Of a stretch of 64,000 nt of DNA, positions 17,095-26,717 are shown piece after piece (the stretch's first letter is position 1; every line of letters begins with the position of its first letter). The notes under the pieces were generated by a model. That model was given only the letters and a program-made list of their open reading frames with translations. It did no database searches and was not told the DNA's origin. The position numbers and the translations under genes are program-made. Origin of the DNA: Actinophytocola sp963826035 (lineage in GTDB: Bacteria; Actinomycetota; Actinomycetes; Mycobacteriales; Pseudonocardiaceae); contig CAWGVZ010000009.1 of assembly GCA_963826035.1 (NCBI GenBank), positions 1 to 64,000 on the forward strand. The letters run 5' to 3'.

Positions 17095-17262
17095 AGCGCT
17101 CGCCGCGCTGGGTCTCAAGGGGCGCAAGGTGCCGGATCTCATCCCGCGGTGGCGTTGCGGATGGAGCTGACCGTTCTGCACTACGACCGAGACTTCGAGC
17201 TGATCGAGCAGGTCACCGGCCAACCCACTCGGTGGGTTGTGGAGCGCGGAACGGTCAACTGA
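17095..17262 (+). pseudogene. VapC-type PIN-domain toxin, C-terminal remnant
   Basis: The last frame reads ELTVLHYDRDFELIEQVTG and ends WVVERGTVN-stop, the usual end of VapC ribonucleases, including a conserved acidic D-x-D-F segment. The preceding LGLKGRKVPDLI is in another frame, so a frameshift near 17145 separates them. The N-terminal active-site Asp region and any VapB antitoxin are missing. It is the remains of a toxin-antitoxin module. Confidence 0.6.
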
Positions 17263-17281
17263 CCCGCACTGCCTCACATCC

Positions 17282-19562
17282 CTACCGCTGGGCTTTCCGG
17301 TCCCCGCTGCCCACGTACGTTCGCGCCGATACATCACTCCACGTCGAGGTCAGCCACGCCAGGTCGGTATCGGCCTGGTGCCGTGCGGTCGTGGCGCGGG
17401 TGAACAACTCATCGGTCTTCGTGAGCACGAGCGTGTACGGCCGGCCTTTCCGGCGGGTCTGGTGTCGCACCGGCAGCCAGGCCCGGTCGATCTGGGTGTG
17501 CACGTGCCGGCGTCCGTCCTTTGCCAGTGGCCACTCGAAGGTCCGCTGTGACCGGGAGCCGAGAAACGTTCCCAGTGTGTCGCACAGGTCGCACGCGCAT
17601 CCGGTCCAAGCGATCGACCAGTCGTCGTCCTCCCGTCGCGGTCGCGCGAGGATCGCGGCGAGCCGCTGTACGCAGTCCCGCGCCACCGCGTCGAGTCCCG
17701 TCACCCGCCGCTCGACCGTCGAACGCAATGCCGGCATCAGGCACTCCAGCACGGTGTCCGCGTACCCGCGCAGCGCCGCGGTGATCTCCTCGCGCAGCGT
17801 GTCGTCGGTCGCCTCGAGCAGCCGTATCAGCGGCGAGCTGAGCATCACGAGCTGTGGCCGGCGGTCATCGGTTCGTGCGAACGTGGTCCAGGACCGCAGC
17901 TCGTCGCCCAGCCGGTGCCAGGCTTCGGCGGCCAGCAGCCGCGCCACCTCCGGTCTCCCGGCGCCACGCAACGCCCCGCACAGCCCCGGCAGTTCCTCCA
18001 CCCACTCGTGCCGGTCGGTTCCGTAGTGGTGTCCCGCTCTGAACCACCCGGTGATGACGTCGCACGTCCATTCCTGGCCGTACCGACCGGCTGCGGACGC
18101 CAGTCCGGCGGTGTGCTCCTGTGCGAGTGTCTCCACGCGGAACGGTTCCAGCAGCATCGCCGCCGTCGCCGCAACGCCCAGGCCCGCCGCCACGTCCAGC
18201 GCGGCGCCGAGCAGTCCCGGCTGCGAGCCGGTTTGTTTCCAGAACGGCGCGAGTGACGCCGCCGCGGCCCGCGTACTCTCCAGGTCGCCGGCGTCGATGC
18301 GGTCGCGGAGCTCGTGCAGCGCCCACCGCGATCCGGCCTCGGCACGTGCCGCGAACGCGCGGTCCCGGGGCCATACGACGACCGCGGCCCGCCGGTACCA
18401 GCGGTCCAACGTGTTGCCGTAGTTACCCATGTAGCCCTCGTACTCGGACTGGTAAGGCTCCAGAGCCTTGCTCGGGGTGGTGGCGCACACCTCGTGGTCG
18501 GGAACGCACAGCGAGATCGGCTCGCCGCCGACGCCGTCCGGGCCGGTCCACCAGCCGAGGGTGATCTCGTCGTCGATCAGATCGGTGAGCTGGTAGTCGT
18601 CCGGATCCTCGTCGTCGTAGTCCCACCCGTAGCCGTCGGACGACTCGACGTCCCAGGTCTCCTTCACCTCGGCGAGCGCCAGCACCGTCTCACACCCGGC
18701 CAGCTCCGCCGCTGCGCGCACCAGCGCGGCGCGCTCCGCATCGGCGCCCTTGAGCCGACGCCACGTCAGGCCTCGCTGGGTGTACTCATGGTCGAGCAGG
18801 AAGACCAGCCGGTTCGGGGGGTCGAGGTCGCGGCTTCCGTACCGCCGGGTGGCCGGTGTGGTGAAGTGCTCAGTCAGGCAGTGCGCCAGCTCGGTGGCGG
18901 GGCCGGCCTCCGAGAGCCGGGGTCTCGGCTTCGGCGAGCAGGTTGAACGTGAGCGTCAGTCGGTACCCGGACCTGACCGGTGTGACCTCGTGGCGGCAGT
19001 CGGCGTAGAACGCGACGAGGGTCAACTCCTCCTTCGACGCACGGTAGGTCCTGGTCTCCCCGGCGTGGTCGATGACCAGTTCCCCACCGGTGTGCACCGA
19101 CGGCAGTGACACCACCAGCGTGCCCACCATCTCGTCGTGCTTCTCCGAGTCCTGGTGCGGGAGGAAGAACTGTCCCTTGCCGTACACCAGCATCGCGTGC
19201 GGCTCGGCCCGCAGCCGTGACGTCCTCGGCAGCCCGAGCTCGTCACGGAAGTGCTCCAGCGCACCGTCCAACAGCGCCGTCCAGCCGGACCCGCCGAGCG
19301 TGAGCTGATCCGGGGTGAGCTCCCAGGTATCGCGGACACCCGTGTCGGCCAGCGTCTCCGCACCCCGGCCGAACATCGCCGGCCGCGCCACCGCGATCAG
19401 CTTCTTGGCCAGGGGCGCGCGGACTGGAAGGCGTACCGGCCCGACACCGGACACCTCGAACTCGAGCAGGTGTGCCGGCGCCAGCAGCTGAGCACTGAAC
19501 GACCCGACCGGCTCGGCATCGTCGAGCAGGTGCGCCAGCCGTTCCCGTGCCGTCTTCGCCAT
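17282..19562 (-). pseudogene. 2OG-Fe(II) oxygenase with large C-terminal domain, one frameshift
   Basis: From ATG 19562 the first frame encodes a prolyl-hydroxylase-like 2-oxoglutarate/iron oxygenase: PHQDSEK gives the His and Asp ligands, CRHEV the distal His, SGYRLTLTFN the 2OG-binding Arg. It runs out at 18870. The protein clearly continues in a second frame from about 18905 (GPATELAHCLTEHF), with no start codon of its own nearby, for some 540 more residues. That region is Cys- and Trp-containing and helical, without a recognised family. One base change restores a product of about 760 residues. It may be a sequencing error or a recent mutation. An 82-base near-duplicate lies at 3.4 kb. Confidence 0.75.
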
Positions 19563-19609
19563 GTGTCCCCTTGCGCGCTCTCGGTGTTCTTTTCCGCAGC
19601 CTGACAGTA

Positions 19610-21250
19610 GTGACGGCCGACGGCGATGCGGGCGGGGGTGTTGTGGCAGCGGGCGAAGACTCCGATATTTTCAACAAGGTGTCTTCCGATCTCGCGTTCG
19701 CTGCCAGCACCTGTGCCGTGGTCGAGGCGGCCGCTCGGTTGGCCGAGTGGGTGGGCGGGGACGGCCTACCTGTCACGGCGGGTGGAGCGCTTCGTCCTGC
19801 CGATGTCGCGGAAGCCGCGCGGGCGGTGGGCGCCTCAGCGCCGGCCAAGGTTCGGCGGGCGTCCGACGTGCCCGAGGTGCACCGGCCGTGGCTCGTGGCG
19901 ATCGGTGCGGGCCTGATCGCCGTCACGAACAATCGCGCGGTCCGCGCCGCCGAAGTGGACGATCCGCTGGCCGCCTGGTGGGCGGGAGTGCAGGCGCTGC
20001 TGGCCGCCGAGGTCACCGACACCTTGGACACCGACCCCCGGATCACCGCCTCGGTGACGTTGACCGTGGTAGCCGAGCACCATCACGACGGACGGACCTT
20101 GCAGCGTCATGTCGGCCACGTCATGTACGACCGCGGCGACTGGGACATTCTGGGCAGCCCTCAGCGTCATGGCCGCGCCCACCCGGCCGAAGCGGCACTG
20201 GCAGTACTGCGGCTGTTCGGCGCCATCGAGGGAACCCGGCTGACGCCATTGGGCGTCTGGGTCGGCTCGGAGTTGCGGCGGGTGGTGCCGTCACAGATCA
20301 CCCCCCAGCTGTCGGCGAAGGACCTGCTGGGCCTGCTGACCGGGGGCGATGAGGTCGACGCCTGGAACCGGGCCAGCCGCTGGTTCGGTGAACGCACCAT
20401 TGATCAGATCGTCGCGGAACTGGCCACATGCGCCGTCGAAGCGACCCCGGCCGAGCGGGTGACGGCCGTCGGCCTTATCAGTGACTTGGGGGACGACGCG
20501 GTTGCTGCCTTCCGCGTCGCCGAGCGGTTTCCCAACCTGGCGGCGCACGTGCGTTTCATGTCTCACCAGCACGAGCAGGCACCGCTGCCCGACGCGGCCG
20601 ACTTGGTCTGGCTGGCCACCGAGTACACCCATGCCGACCTGGTCTGCCACGGTATTGCGGCGGCCCGCTACACCGCGATGGACACCCTGGACGTCGCCGG
20701 GATCGACCTGGCCACCGGTGGGATCGACCGGATCGCCGGCAGTGGACATCCGCATGCGACGGCAGTCGCCGAGGCTCTCGCCGCCGTGGCCAGAGCGACC
20801 GTGCCGGTTCAGCAACTCAAGATCTCCCTGACCGGGCGTTGCTGGCGCCGGGTACTCATCGCGGAGAACGCCTCGTTGGAGCTGCTCCATCTGGTGATCA
20901 AGGCGTTGTTCGGTTGGGACGACGACCATCTGCATGTGTTCACCGTGGGGCGCCGCCACTACGCCGATCCCTTCCACGGGCTTGAGGAGACGGTGCCCGA
21001 GTACACGATGCGGTTGCATCAGGCGCTGCCTCGGCCCAAGGCGACGGTGTCCTATACCTACGACCTGGGCGCCACTTGGCGGCACGAGATCGTGCTGGAA
21101 AAGGTCCTGGAAGACCATCCGTTGTCGCACCCGGAGTGCGTCTCCAGCCAGGGTGACAACCCGATCGAGTACTACGACCCGGACGACCCGCAGGATCCGG
21201 TGCCCTTCGACGCCGTGGCCGTCAACAAAGTGCTGCGGAAGCTTCGCTGA
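19610..21250 (+). CDS. pRiA4b ORF-3-like protein with long N-terminal extension
   Basis: GTG 19610 is preferred because earlier in-frame codons overlap the divergent oxygenase gene; no strong ribosome-binding site is visible. The product has 546 residues. The first 370 are helical with a winged-helix-like segment (AALAVLRLFGAIEGTRLTPLGVWV). The C-terminal 150 carry the pRiA4b/TnpR-type fold (GWDDDHLHVFTVG, YTYDLGATWRHEIVLE), although the GPPEDxGG loop of the family is altered. First gene of a three-gene block: the next starts one base after its stop. Confidence 0.7.
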   Translation: MTADGDAGGGVVAAGEDSDIFNKVSSDLAFAASTCAVVEAAARLAEWVGGDGLPVTAGGALRPADVAEAARAVGASAPAKVRRASDVPEVHRPWLVAIGAGLIAVTNNRAVRAAEVDDPLAAWWAGVQALLAAEVTDTLDTDPRITASVTLTVVAEHHHDGRTLQRHVGHVMYDRGDWDILGSPQRHGRAHPAEAALAVLRLFGAIEGTRLTPLGVWVGSELRRVVPSQITPQLSAKDLLGLLTGGDEVDAWNRASRWFGERTIDQIVAELATCAVEATPAERVTAVGLISDLGDDAVAAFRVAERFPNLAAHVRFMSHQHEQAPLPDAADLVWLATEYTHADLVCHGIAAARYTAMDTLDVAGIDLATGGIDRIAGSGHPHATAVAEALAAVARATVPVQQLKISLTGRCWRRVLIAENASLELLHLVIKALFGWDDDHLHVFTVGRRHYADPFHGLEETVPEYTMRLHQALPRPKATVSYTYDLGATWRHEIVLEKVLEDHPLSHPECVSSQGDNPIEYYDPDDPQDPVPFDAVAVNKVLRKLR

Positions 21251-21251
21251 C

Positions 21252-22037
21252 ATGTGGTCACATGACGACGAACCGGCGGCGGACGTCGCCGGTGTGCCTG
21301 ATGCGCAACAACTGTGGCGGCTGCTGCTGGCCGCACCTCACCGGCCTGAGCTGGCACCCGCGGTCGCGGTCGACACGTTCCGGCGCCTGCATGACGCGGG
21401 CCAGTCGGGACCGGTCGACTCGGCGCGGTTGCTGTGCACGGATTGGCGGTGGCGACGTTCCAGCGCCCAAGTGCTGGCCGGCATCGTGGCGGCGAGGATC
21501 CTCGCTGACGCCGAGTTGGACCGGCTGGCCGAGGAACTGCTGTGGTCGGACAAGGTGCGGTACGCGCACCCGCTCGGCTGGACCGGCAGCTCCTTCATCG
21601 AGTTCGATCTCGACGCGCCGCAGCGTCCGCCACGGACGGTGCACCTCGATCCGAACACGTCGGTGACCGCCGAACGCCAGGTGTGGCCGCCGTTGCGGGC
21701 CTGGGCCGCCGAGCGGGTCCTCGTCCGGAACCGGGCCGCCCTCACGGACGTACTGGAGCGTGCGCGGGCGCTGCCGGCCCGAGACGCCTCGGCCGTCGTG
21801 ACGGGTGCGGTGCACGCCGCAGCCGAACTGGAGCCGGAACAGGCGCGCGCGGTGGTGGAGGCCGCCCTGCGGTGGGGTCACAAGGCGCCACGCAAGGCCG
21901 CGCTGGAGCGGCTGATCGCATGGGGGGAGGCCGGTCGCGCGCAAGCCTTGGCCGCGAACGATCCCGACGCCGCCATCCGGAGGTGGGGACGAAAGCAGCA
22001 CACGGACGTCGCCACGCAGAGCAGCTTGTTCGACTAG
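21252..22037 (+). CDS. hypothetical protein between two pRiA4b genes (261 aa)
   Basis: Not recognised. ATG 21252 follows the TGA of the upstream gene after one base, so the two are almost certainly co-translated. It is rich in Ala, Arg and Trp, with helical repeats (LAGIVAARILADAELDRLAEELL, then VVTGAVHAAAELEPEQARAVVEAAL), perhaps HEAT-like. The C-terminus QSSLFD ends in an F-D acidic tail. No catalytic motif or membrane segment. Its place between two pRiA4b proteins suggests a shared role, not known. Confidence 0.6.
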   Translation: MWSHDDEPAADVAGVPDAQQLWRLLLAAPHRPELAPAVAVDTFRRLHDAGQSGPVDSARLLCTDWRWRRSSAQVLAGIVAARILADAELDRLAEELLWSDKVRYAHPLGWTGSSFIEFDLDAPQRPPRTVHLDPNTSVTAERQVWPPLRAWAAERVLVRNRAALTDVLERARALPARDASAVVTGAVHAAAELEPEQARAVVEAALRWGHKAPRKAALERLIAWGEAGRAQALAANDPDAAIRRWGRKQHTDVATQSSLFD

Positions 22038-22126
22038 CCGGAGGGCGGCTCTTCGGCCACCCCCAGAGGTTGACAGCGGCGACGCTGGCCCGTTGCCGCG
22101 CTTTGCCGGTGGGTACGGTGACGTTC

Positions 22127-23647
22127 ATGGCGGCAGACGAGGCTCGGAACCGAGTTCCCGGCGGCATCGACGAGTTCACGGAGCAGTTCAGGAACGCGAT
22201 CGCAGGACTGGATCCGGATGCACTCCAGGGCGTGTTGCGGCAGGTACTCGCCTATGGGCCGGCTGGCATCGAGCGGACACCACCGCTGACCCAGCGGCAG
22301 CCGCGGCGGGAGGACGTGGTGACCTACCGGATCCGCGTCGATCTGGTTGGCACCAAGCCGCCGTTGTGGCGGCGTCTCGAGCTCGCCTCGGACCTGTTCC
22401 TGCACGACGTGCACGGCATCATCCAGGCCGCGTTCGGCTGGACCGACAGCCATCTGCACCGGTTCGCCCGGGGACCGCGGTACTTCCACGAAGACACCGA
22501 GTACTACCTCTGCCCGTTCGAGGTCGAGGAGGGCGAGATCGGCGTGCCCGAGCACGAGGTTCGCCTGGACGAAGTGCTCGTCGAGGCCGGCGACACACTG
22601 TTCTACAACTACGACTTCGGCGACGACTGGCAGCACACCGTCAAACTCGAGGCTGTGCTGGACCGCACGGACGCCGCACCAGGTGCGACATGCACTGGTG
22701 GGCGGCGGCCCGGACCCCCCGAAGACTGCGGTGGCATCTACGGCTACGAACTGATCGCCGCCGCGGCTGACCCGACCCACTCCGACCACGCGGAAGCGGC
22801 CGCGGAATACGCCCGCGTCTTCGGCGACGCCGAGCCCGGGTTCTTCGAGCCCACACCGTTCGACCCCGACGACATCAACAAGGCGCTCGCCGGGTTCGTT
22901 GGCGCGGGCACGACGTCACGACTCGACCTCCCCGAGCCCATCCAGGAACTGGCCGACGCCGTCCGCGGCAGCCACGACCAACAGCGGCTGCGGCAGCTGA
23001 TCGCCGACGCGGCCCTGGACCAGCCGGTGCACCTCGACGCCGACACCGCGAGCCGAATGGTGCACCCCTACACCTGGCTGCTGGACCGTGTCGGCGTCGA
23101 GGGCATCACGCTGACCGGTGCCGGCTACCTGCCGCCCGTCCACGTCGAGGCCGCCGTGGCCGAGCTCGGGTTGGCGGCAAGGTGGATCGGCAAGGGAAAC
23201 CGCGAGATCCAGACCCTGCCTGTGTTGGACCTGCGACAGTCGGCGCAGCGAGCGGGGCTGCTGCGCAAGCACCGGGGCACGTTGCTGTTGACTCCGCGCG
23301 GGCGCACCGCGCGGAGTGATCCGGTCGCACTGTGGTGGCAGCTCGCCGAGCGGACCCCGCCCCGATCTTCGGCAGTCTGGGAAACGCAGGCGGGGCTCAT
23401 CCTCTTGCTCGTGACCGCCGCGCAGAACAACAGCGATCCCACCGCGACCATCACCCAACTGCTTGGCGCGATCGGCTGGACGACCGACGACGATTTCCCG
23501 GTGTCCGGCATGATGGCCAACCAGGCCGCGTGGGACACCGCAGCCGTGCTGCGACGAATGGGCGCACTCACCGCCGAAGGCGGGCATGAACGATCGACGC
23601 CGCACGGAGCCATGTTCGCCCGCGCGGCACTGACCACCTGGCCCTGA
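22127..23647 (+). CDS. pRiA4b ORF-3-like protein with C-terminal winged-helix-like domain
   Basis: The product has 506 residues. The pRiA4b fold is N-terminal here (about 65-250): PPLWRRLELASDLFLHDVH, GWTDSHLHRF, YNYDFGDDWQHTVKLE, GPPEDCGGIYGYEL. The remaining half is helical with a winged-helix-like part (QSAQRAGLLRKHRGTLLLTP). Start ATG 22127 is used because the longer frame overlaps the previous gene. A 89-base gap separates it from that gene. Compared with the 19.6-kb paralogue the domain order is swapped. Confidence 0.75.
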   Translation: MAADEARNRVPGGIDEFTEQFRNAIAGLDPDALQGVLRQVLAYGPAGIERTPPLTQRQPRREDVVTYRIRVDLVGTKPPLWRRLELASDLFLHDVHGIIQAAFGWTDSHLHRFARGPRYFHEDTEYYLCPFEVEEGEIGVPEHEVRLDEVLVEAGDTLFYNYDFGDDWQHTVKLEAVLDRTDAAPGATCTGGRRPGPPEDCGGIYGYELIAAAADPTHSDHAEAAAEYARVFGDAEPGFFEPTPFDPDDINKALAGFVGAGTTSRLDLPEPIQELADAVRGSHDQQRLRQLIADAALDQPVHLDADTASRMVHPYTWLLDRVGVEGITLTGAGYLPPVHVEAAVAELGLAARWIGKGNREIQTLPVLDLRQSAQRAGLLRKHRGTLLLTPRGRTARSDPVALWWQLAERTPPRSSAVWETQAGLILLLVTAAQNNSDPTATITQLLGAIGWTTDDDFPVSGMMANQAAWDTAAVLRRMGALTAEGGHERSTPHGAMFARAALTTWP

Positions 23648-23671
23648 CGATACGCAGGAAGCCGGCCGGGT

Positions 23672-24508
23672 TCAGTCGTCCCATACCTTGCGGAGCTCGG
23701 GGGCCAGGGTTGTTGCTTGGGTTCGACCGGCTCGGGCGGCGCCCGCGCGGCGTTTGGGGTCCAGGACATTGCGGCCGAAGGCTTGTACGGCCGCGCTGTT
23801 CGGGGTCACCAGGGTTACCCGGGACCGCGCCCGCAGTGCTTCCACCTGTGTGGCCACCCCCGTCATTGGGCCCATGCCGCGGGGCAGCGGGGCGATGACC
23901 ACCACCCGGTCGTAGCCCGCGGCCAGGTCCGCGTTCGTGCCCGAGCGGACGCCGCCGTCCATGTAGCGCTTGCCGTCGATGGTTACCGGGGGCCACACGC
24001 CCGGGACCGCGCAGCTTGCCGCTACCGCCGACACCAGTGAGACTTCGGATGCTCGGTCGAACACTCGGAACTCGCCCGTTGCCGTGTCCACCGCGGTGAT
24101 CTGCAGGGCGCGGTCCGGCCATTCCTTCACCGGCAGCCTCGACTCGATGACCGCTTGCCGCGCTGATTCTGGGCCCGTTTTCGCCCGCAGGGCCAGGCGG
24201 CCCAGCCGCTTTCGGACCTCCTGCGGCGCTCGCGGGCCGACCACCGCCAGGGCGTAGCGCAGCATCATCTTCGCGCCCAGGGTTGCCGCCAGTTCGCCGT
24301 CCGGTGGGACCAACTGAGCCTGATAGCGCTCCTCGACGTCCAGGCCCGTCGCCAGTTGGGCGCCTACCACCGAGCCCGCCGACGTGCCGACGACCAGGTC
24401 GGCGTCCGACAGGTCCACGCCCGCCTCCGCCAGACCAGCCAGGATTCCCCACTCCCAGCCGATCCCGGTGAGGCCGCCACCGCCGAGAACCAGTGCCCGC
24501 TTCGTCAT
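23672..24508 (-). CDS. patatin-like phospholipase family protein
   Basis: A serine-Asp dyad lipid acyl hydrolase. The oxyanion loop GGGGLTG is at residues 9-15, the nucleophile Ser43 is in GTSAG, and the catalytic Asp is in YMDGGV near residue 190. Its 278 residues match small bacterial patatins. No signal peptide, so it is probably cytoplasmic. It faces the pRiA4b block tail to tail with a 24-base gap and marks the return to ordinary chromosomal genes. Confidence 0.9.
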   Translation of the reverse strand: MTKRALVLGGGGLTGIGWEWGILAGLAEAGVDLSDADLVVGTSAGSVVGAQLATGLDVEERYQAQLVPPDGELAATLGAKMMLRYALAVVGPRAPQEVRKRLGRLALRAKTGPESARQAVIESRLPVKEWPDRALQITAVDTATGEFRVFDRASEVSLVSAVAASCAVPGVWPPVTIDGKRYMDGGVRSGTNADLAAGYDRVVVIAPLPRGMGPMTGVATQVEALRARSRVTLVTPNSAAVQAFGRNVLDPKRRAGAARAGRTQATTLAPELRKVWDD

Positions 24509-24622
24509 GGACCCATCATGCTCGACCGTGGGTAGTCCTACTCATTTCCGCGTTCGGGTGGCTCCGGACGGCCCCAAGCTTCGTCACAGCTCTCGATCGT
24601 CGCGCGTACGGAGGGAGATGTG

Positions 24623-25168
24623 GTGACTACACCTAGCGATGACCTGCTGGAGCGGGCACGGGTCGGTGACCAGCGGGCCTGGCGGGAACTGGTCGAGCGG
24701 TACCTGGCCCTCGTGTGGGCCGTGACCAGGTCATATGGGCTCGACACGGCCGATGCGGCCGACGTCGCGCAGAACACCTGGGTCGCACTCGCCCGGCACC
24801 TGCCTGAGCTGCGGGACCGGTCGCGGCTGGCCGGCTGGCTGGCCACCACCGCCCGCCGGGAGTGTGTGCGCCTGCACCACCAGCGACGGCACGAGGTCCT
24901 CGCCGACCGCATCGACGAGCAGTTCTTCCCCGCCGTCGGGCCCGAGCCGGCCGTGCTGCAGGACGTGCGGGACCGGGCGTTGTGGCGGGCGTTCGCCGCG
25001 CTGCCCGGCCGCTGCCAGCGCCTCCTCGGACTGCTCGCCCACGCCCCCGAGCTGACCTACGTGCAGTTGGCCAGGGCACTCGGCCTCAACCCCAACAGCG
25101 TCGGCCAGACCAGAAACCGCTGCCTGACCGTCCTGCGCAGACGCCTCGAAAGAGAGGAATTCGTATGA
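24623..25168 (+). CDS. ECF-type RNA polymerase sigma factor
   Basis: The 181-residue protein shows sigma region 2 (DQRAWRELVERYLALVWAV, AADVAQNTWVALARHL) and region 4 (FAALPGRCQRLLGLLA, then LTYVQLARALGLNPNSVGQTRNRCL with the recognition helix). GGAGGG at 24610-24615 favours the second of two tandem GTG codons (24623). No anti-sigma factor gene follows. Instead two micro-ORFs come next, the first overlapping the sigma stop codon by four bases. Confidence 0.85.
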   Translation: MTTPSDDLLERARVGDQRAWRELVERYLALVWAVTRSYGLDTADAADVAQNTWVALARHLPELRDRSRLAGWLATTARRECVRLHHQRRHEVLADRIDEQFFPAVGPEPAVLQDVRDRALWRAFAALPGRCQRLLGLLAHAPELTYVQLARALGLNPNSVGQTRNRCLTVLRRRLEREEFV

Positions 25169-25305
25169 ACCTCGTGGACCGGCTGCTCCTCGCCAACCTC
25201 GCCCGCCTCCTGCGCCTCGCGGATCCCGTCCCGCCAAGGGTCCGCGAGGACGCCATTCGCGCCGGGCTTCCCGTGACGGCGGGCGTCCAGTTAGTGGGGA
25301 TATAG
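25165..25305 (+). CDS. micro-protein coupled to the ECF sigma gene (46 aa)
   Basis: ATG 25165 overlaps the sigma-factor stop (ATGA), with GAGAGGAA just upstream. Coupled translation is therefore likely. The peptide is an amphipathic helix (VDRLLLANLARLLRLADPVPPRVREDAI) followed by a short hydrophobic tail. It might bind the sigma factor or membrane, but nothing here proves it. Confidence 0.5.
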   Translation: MNLVDRLLLANLARLLRLADPVPPRVREDAIRAGLPVTAGVQLVGI

Positions 25306-25349
25306 CGGGCAGGCGCACCATGGGCGCCACCTGAGAGAAGGAGACTTCC

Positions 25350-25493
25350 ATGCCGCTTCGCGCAACTGTCATCACCCTCGCCGCCGCGCCGGTCATCGCC
25401 CTCGCGATTTCCGCTGGGGCGGACAATTCGGTCACCGACGAGGACGCCGGGACCGACGCCACCATGGTCGAGTACGGAATCGAGGAGGACTGA
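25350..25493 (+). CDS. small secreted or membrane-anchored peptide (47 aa)
   Basis: A good ribosome-binding site, GAAGGAGA, lies seven bases before ATG 25350. Residues 1-22 form a signal-like or membrane helix (RATVITLAAAPVIALAISAGA). The remaining 24 residues are strongly acidic and end EYGIEED. Third gene after the sigma factor, 44 bases downstream of the 46-residue ORF. Function unknown; its presence rests on the start site and strand context. Confidence 0.5.
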   Translation: MPLRATVITLAAAPVIALAISAGADNSVTDEDAGTDATMVEYGIEED

Positions 25494-25523
25494 GCCCGGC
25501 GGCGCCGCCACGCCGCCGCTGCT

Positions 25524-26594
25524 CTATTTAGTCGCCACGATGATTCCGTGCGGTGTCCACACTGGACATTTGAAGCGCTTCGGGTCGCGGAAGCCCGCGG
25601 CCCGCAGGCATTCCTCGTGTTGCGCCCACGAGTAGATCATGCCGCCTTTCGCCGGCAGGGCGGCGAAGTAGACGCTGTCGAGGGCGGCCACCACCGGGCC
25701 GTCACCGGCATCGTTGGACATCGAGTTGAAGATGACCACCCGGCCGCCGTCGTTCAGCGCCTCATACGCCTTGCGTAGCAGCATGGTGTTCTCCTCCAGG
25801 GTCCAGATGACCAACTGGTGGGCGAACAGGACGACGTCGTACCCCGACGGGAAGTCGTCGGCGAACATGTCACCCGGAAGCACCGACACGCGGTGCTCCA
25901 GGCCGGCTTCCGCGATCTTGGTCTCGGCGATCGTCTTGCACGCCGGGATCTCGAACACCGTCGCCTCGAGCAGAGGGTTGGCCTCGGCCAGCGCCACCGA
26001 GTTCACGCCATCGCCGCCGCCGCAGTCGAGCAGCCGCCGCGCACCCGTGAGGTCCAGCTCAGCCACCAGGTGCTCGTTCGCCAGCTCGGACCAGGACCGC
26101 ATGTACCGGTAGAAAACCTGTTCCATCTCCGGATTCTCGGCCAGCCGGTGGTACAGGTCGCGGCCGCTGCCGCGCACCCGGCGGAGGCCGACGTTGCTGT
26201 TGGTGCGCAACGACTCGGTGAAGTCCAGCTGGCCCTCGTAGGCCACGTACTGCTCGAACGCCACCGTGTCCTGGAACCGTCGCCAGTCGGCCGTACCGAC
26301 CATCCCGGCGACGACGTCGGCGTTGCGGTAGAGCTCGCCCTCCTTTTCCAGCATGCCGAGCGAGGTGCACCCCAGCAGCAGGATGTCGGCCGCCCTCGGC
26401 TGCAGGTCGAGCGACTTTCGAATGTCCTCTTTGGCCAGTTCACCACTGTTCAGCAAGTCGAAAAGACCCAGTTCACATGCCGCGTTCAGGTACTGGAACG
26501 CGGCATGGCCGAACAGGATCCAGGACAGTCCGTCCATGTCCAGTTGATGTTGCCGGGCAGGGGAAATGGGCAGACTTCTAGCGGATGGCGCCAT
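25524..26594 (-). CDS. SAM-dependent O-methyltransferase (acetylserotonin-type)
   Basis: The N-terminal dimerisation/winged-helix domain (FQYLNAACELGLFDLL, LDLQPRAADILLLGC) precedes a Rossmann methyltransferase with motif I LLDCGGGDGVN, acidic motif II VFEIPA and GDMFADDFP. Length 356 fits antibiotic-tailoring and plant-type O-methyltransferases that act on phenolic or quinone hydroxyls. ATG 26594 is chosen because GAGGAG lies nine bases upstream. No biosynthetic cluster surrounds it, so the substrate is open. Upstream, GGATAT is repeated at 26643 and 26660 in an AT-rich stretch that could be an operator. Confidence 0.85.
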   Translation of the reverse strand: MAPSARSLPISPARQHQLDMDGLSWILFGHAAFQYLNAACELGLFDLLNSGELAKEDIRKSLDLQPRAADILLLGCTSLGMLEKEGELYRNADVVAGMVGTADWRRFQDTVAFEQYVAYEGQLDFTESLRTNSNVGLRRVRGSGRDLYHRLAENPEMEQVFYRYMRSWSELANEHLVAELDLTGARRLLDCGGGDGVNSVALAEANPLLEATVFEIPACKTIAETKIAEAGLEHRVSVLPGDMFADDFPSGYDVVLFAHQLVIWTLEENTMLLRKAYEALNDGGRVVIFNSMSNDAGDGPVVAALDSVYFAALPAKGGMIYSWAQHEECLRAAGFRDPKRFKCPVWTPHGIIVATK

Positions 26595-26717
26595 CGGGCA
26601 GGGACTCCTCGGATCGTGGGAGCGGGACGTCATGCGCGGAGCGGATATACGTTATCGTTGGATATCGGGTGCAGCGCAAGACCAATCTGAATCTGCCGCC
26701 TGTCAGGTCAGGAGTTT

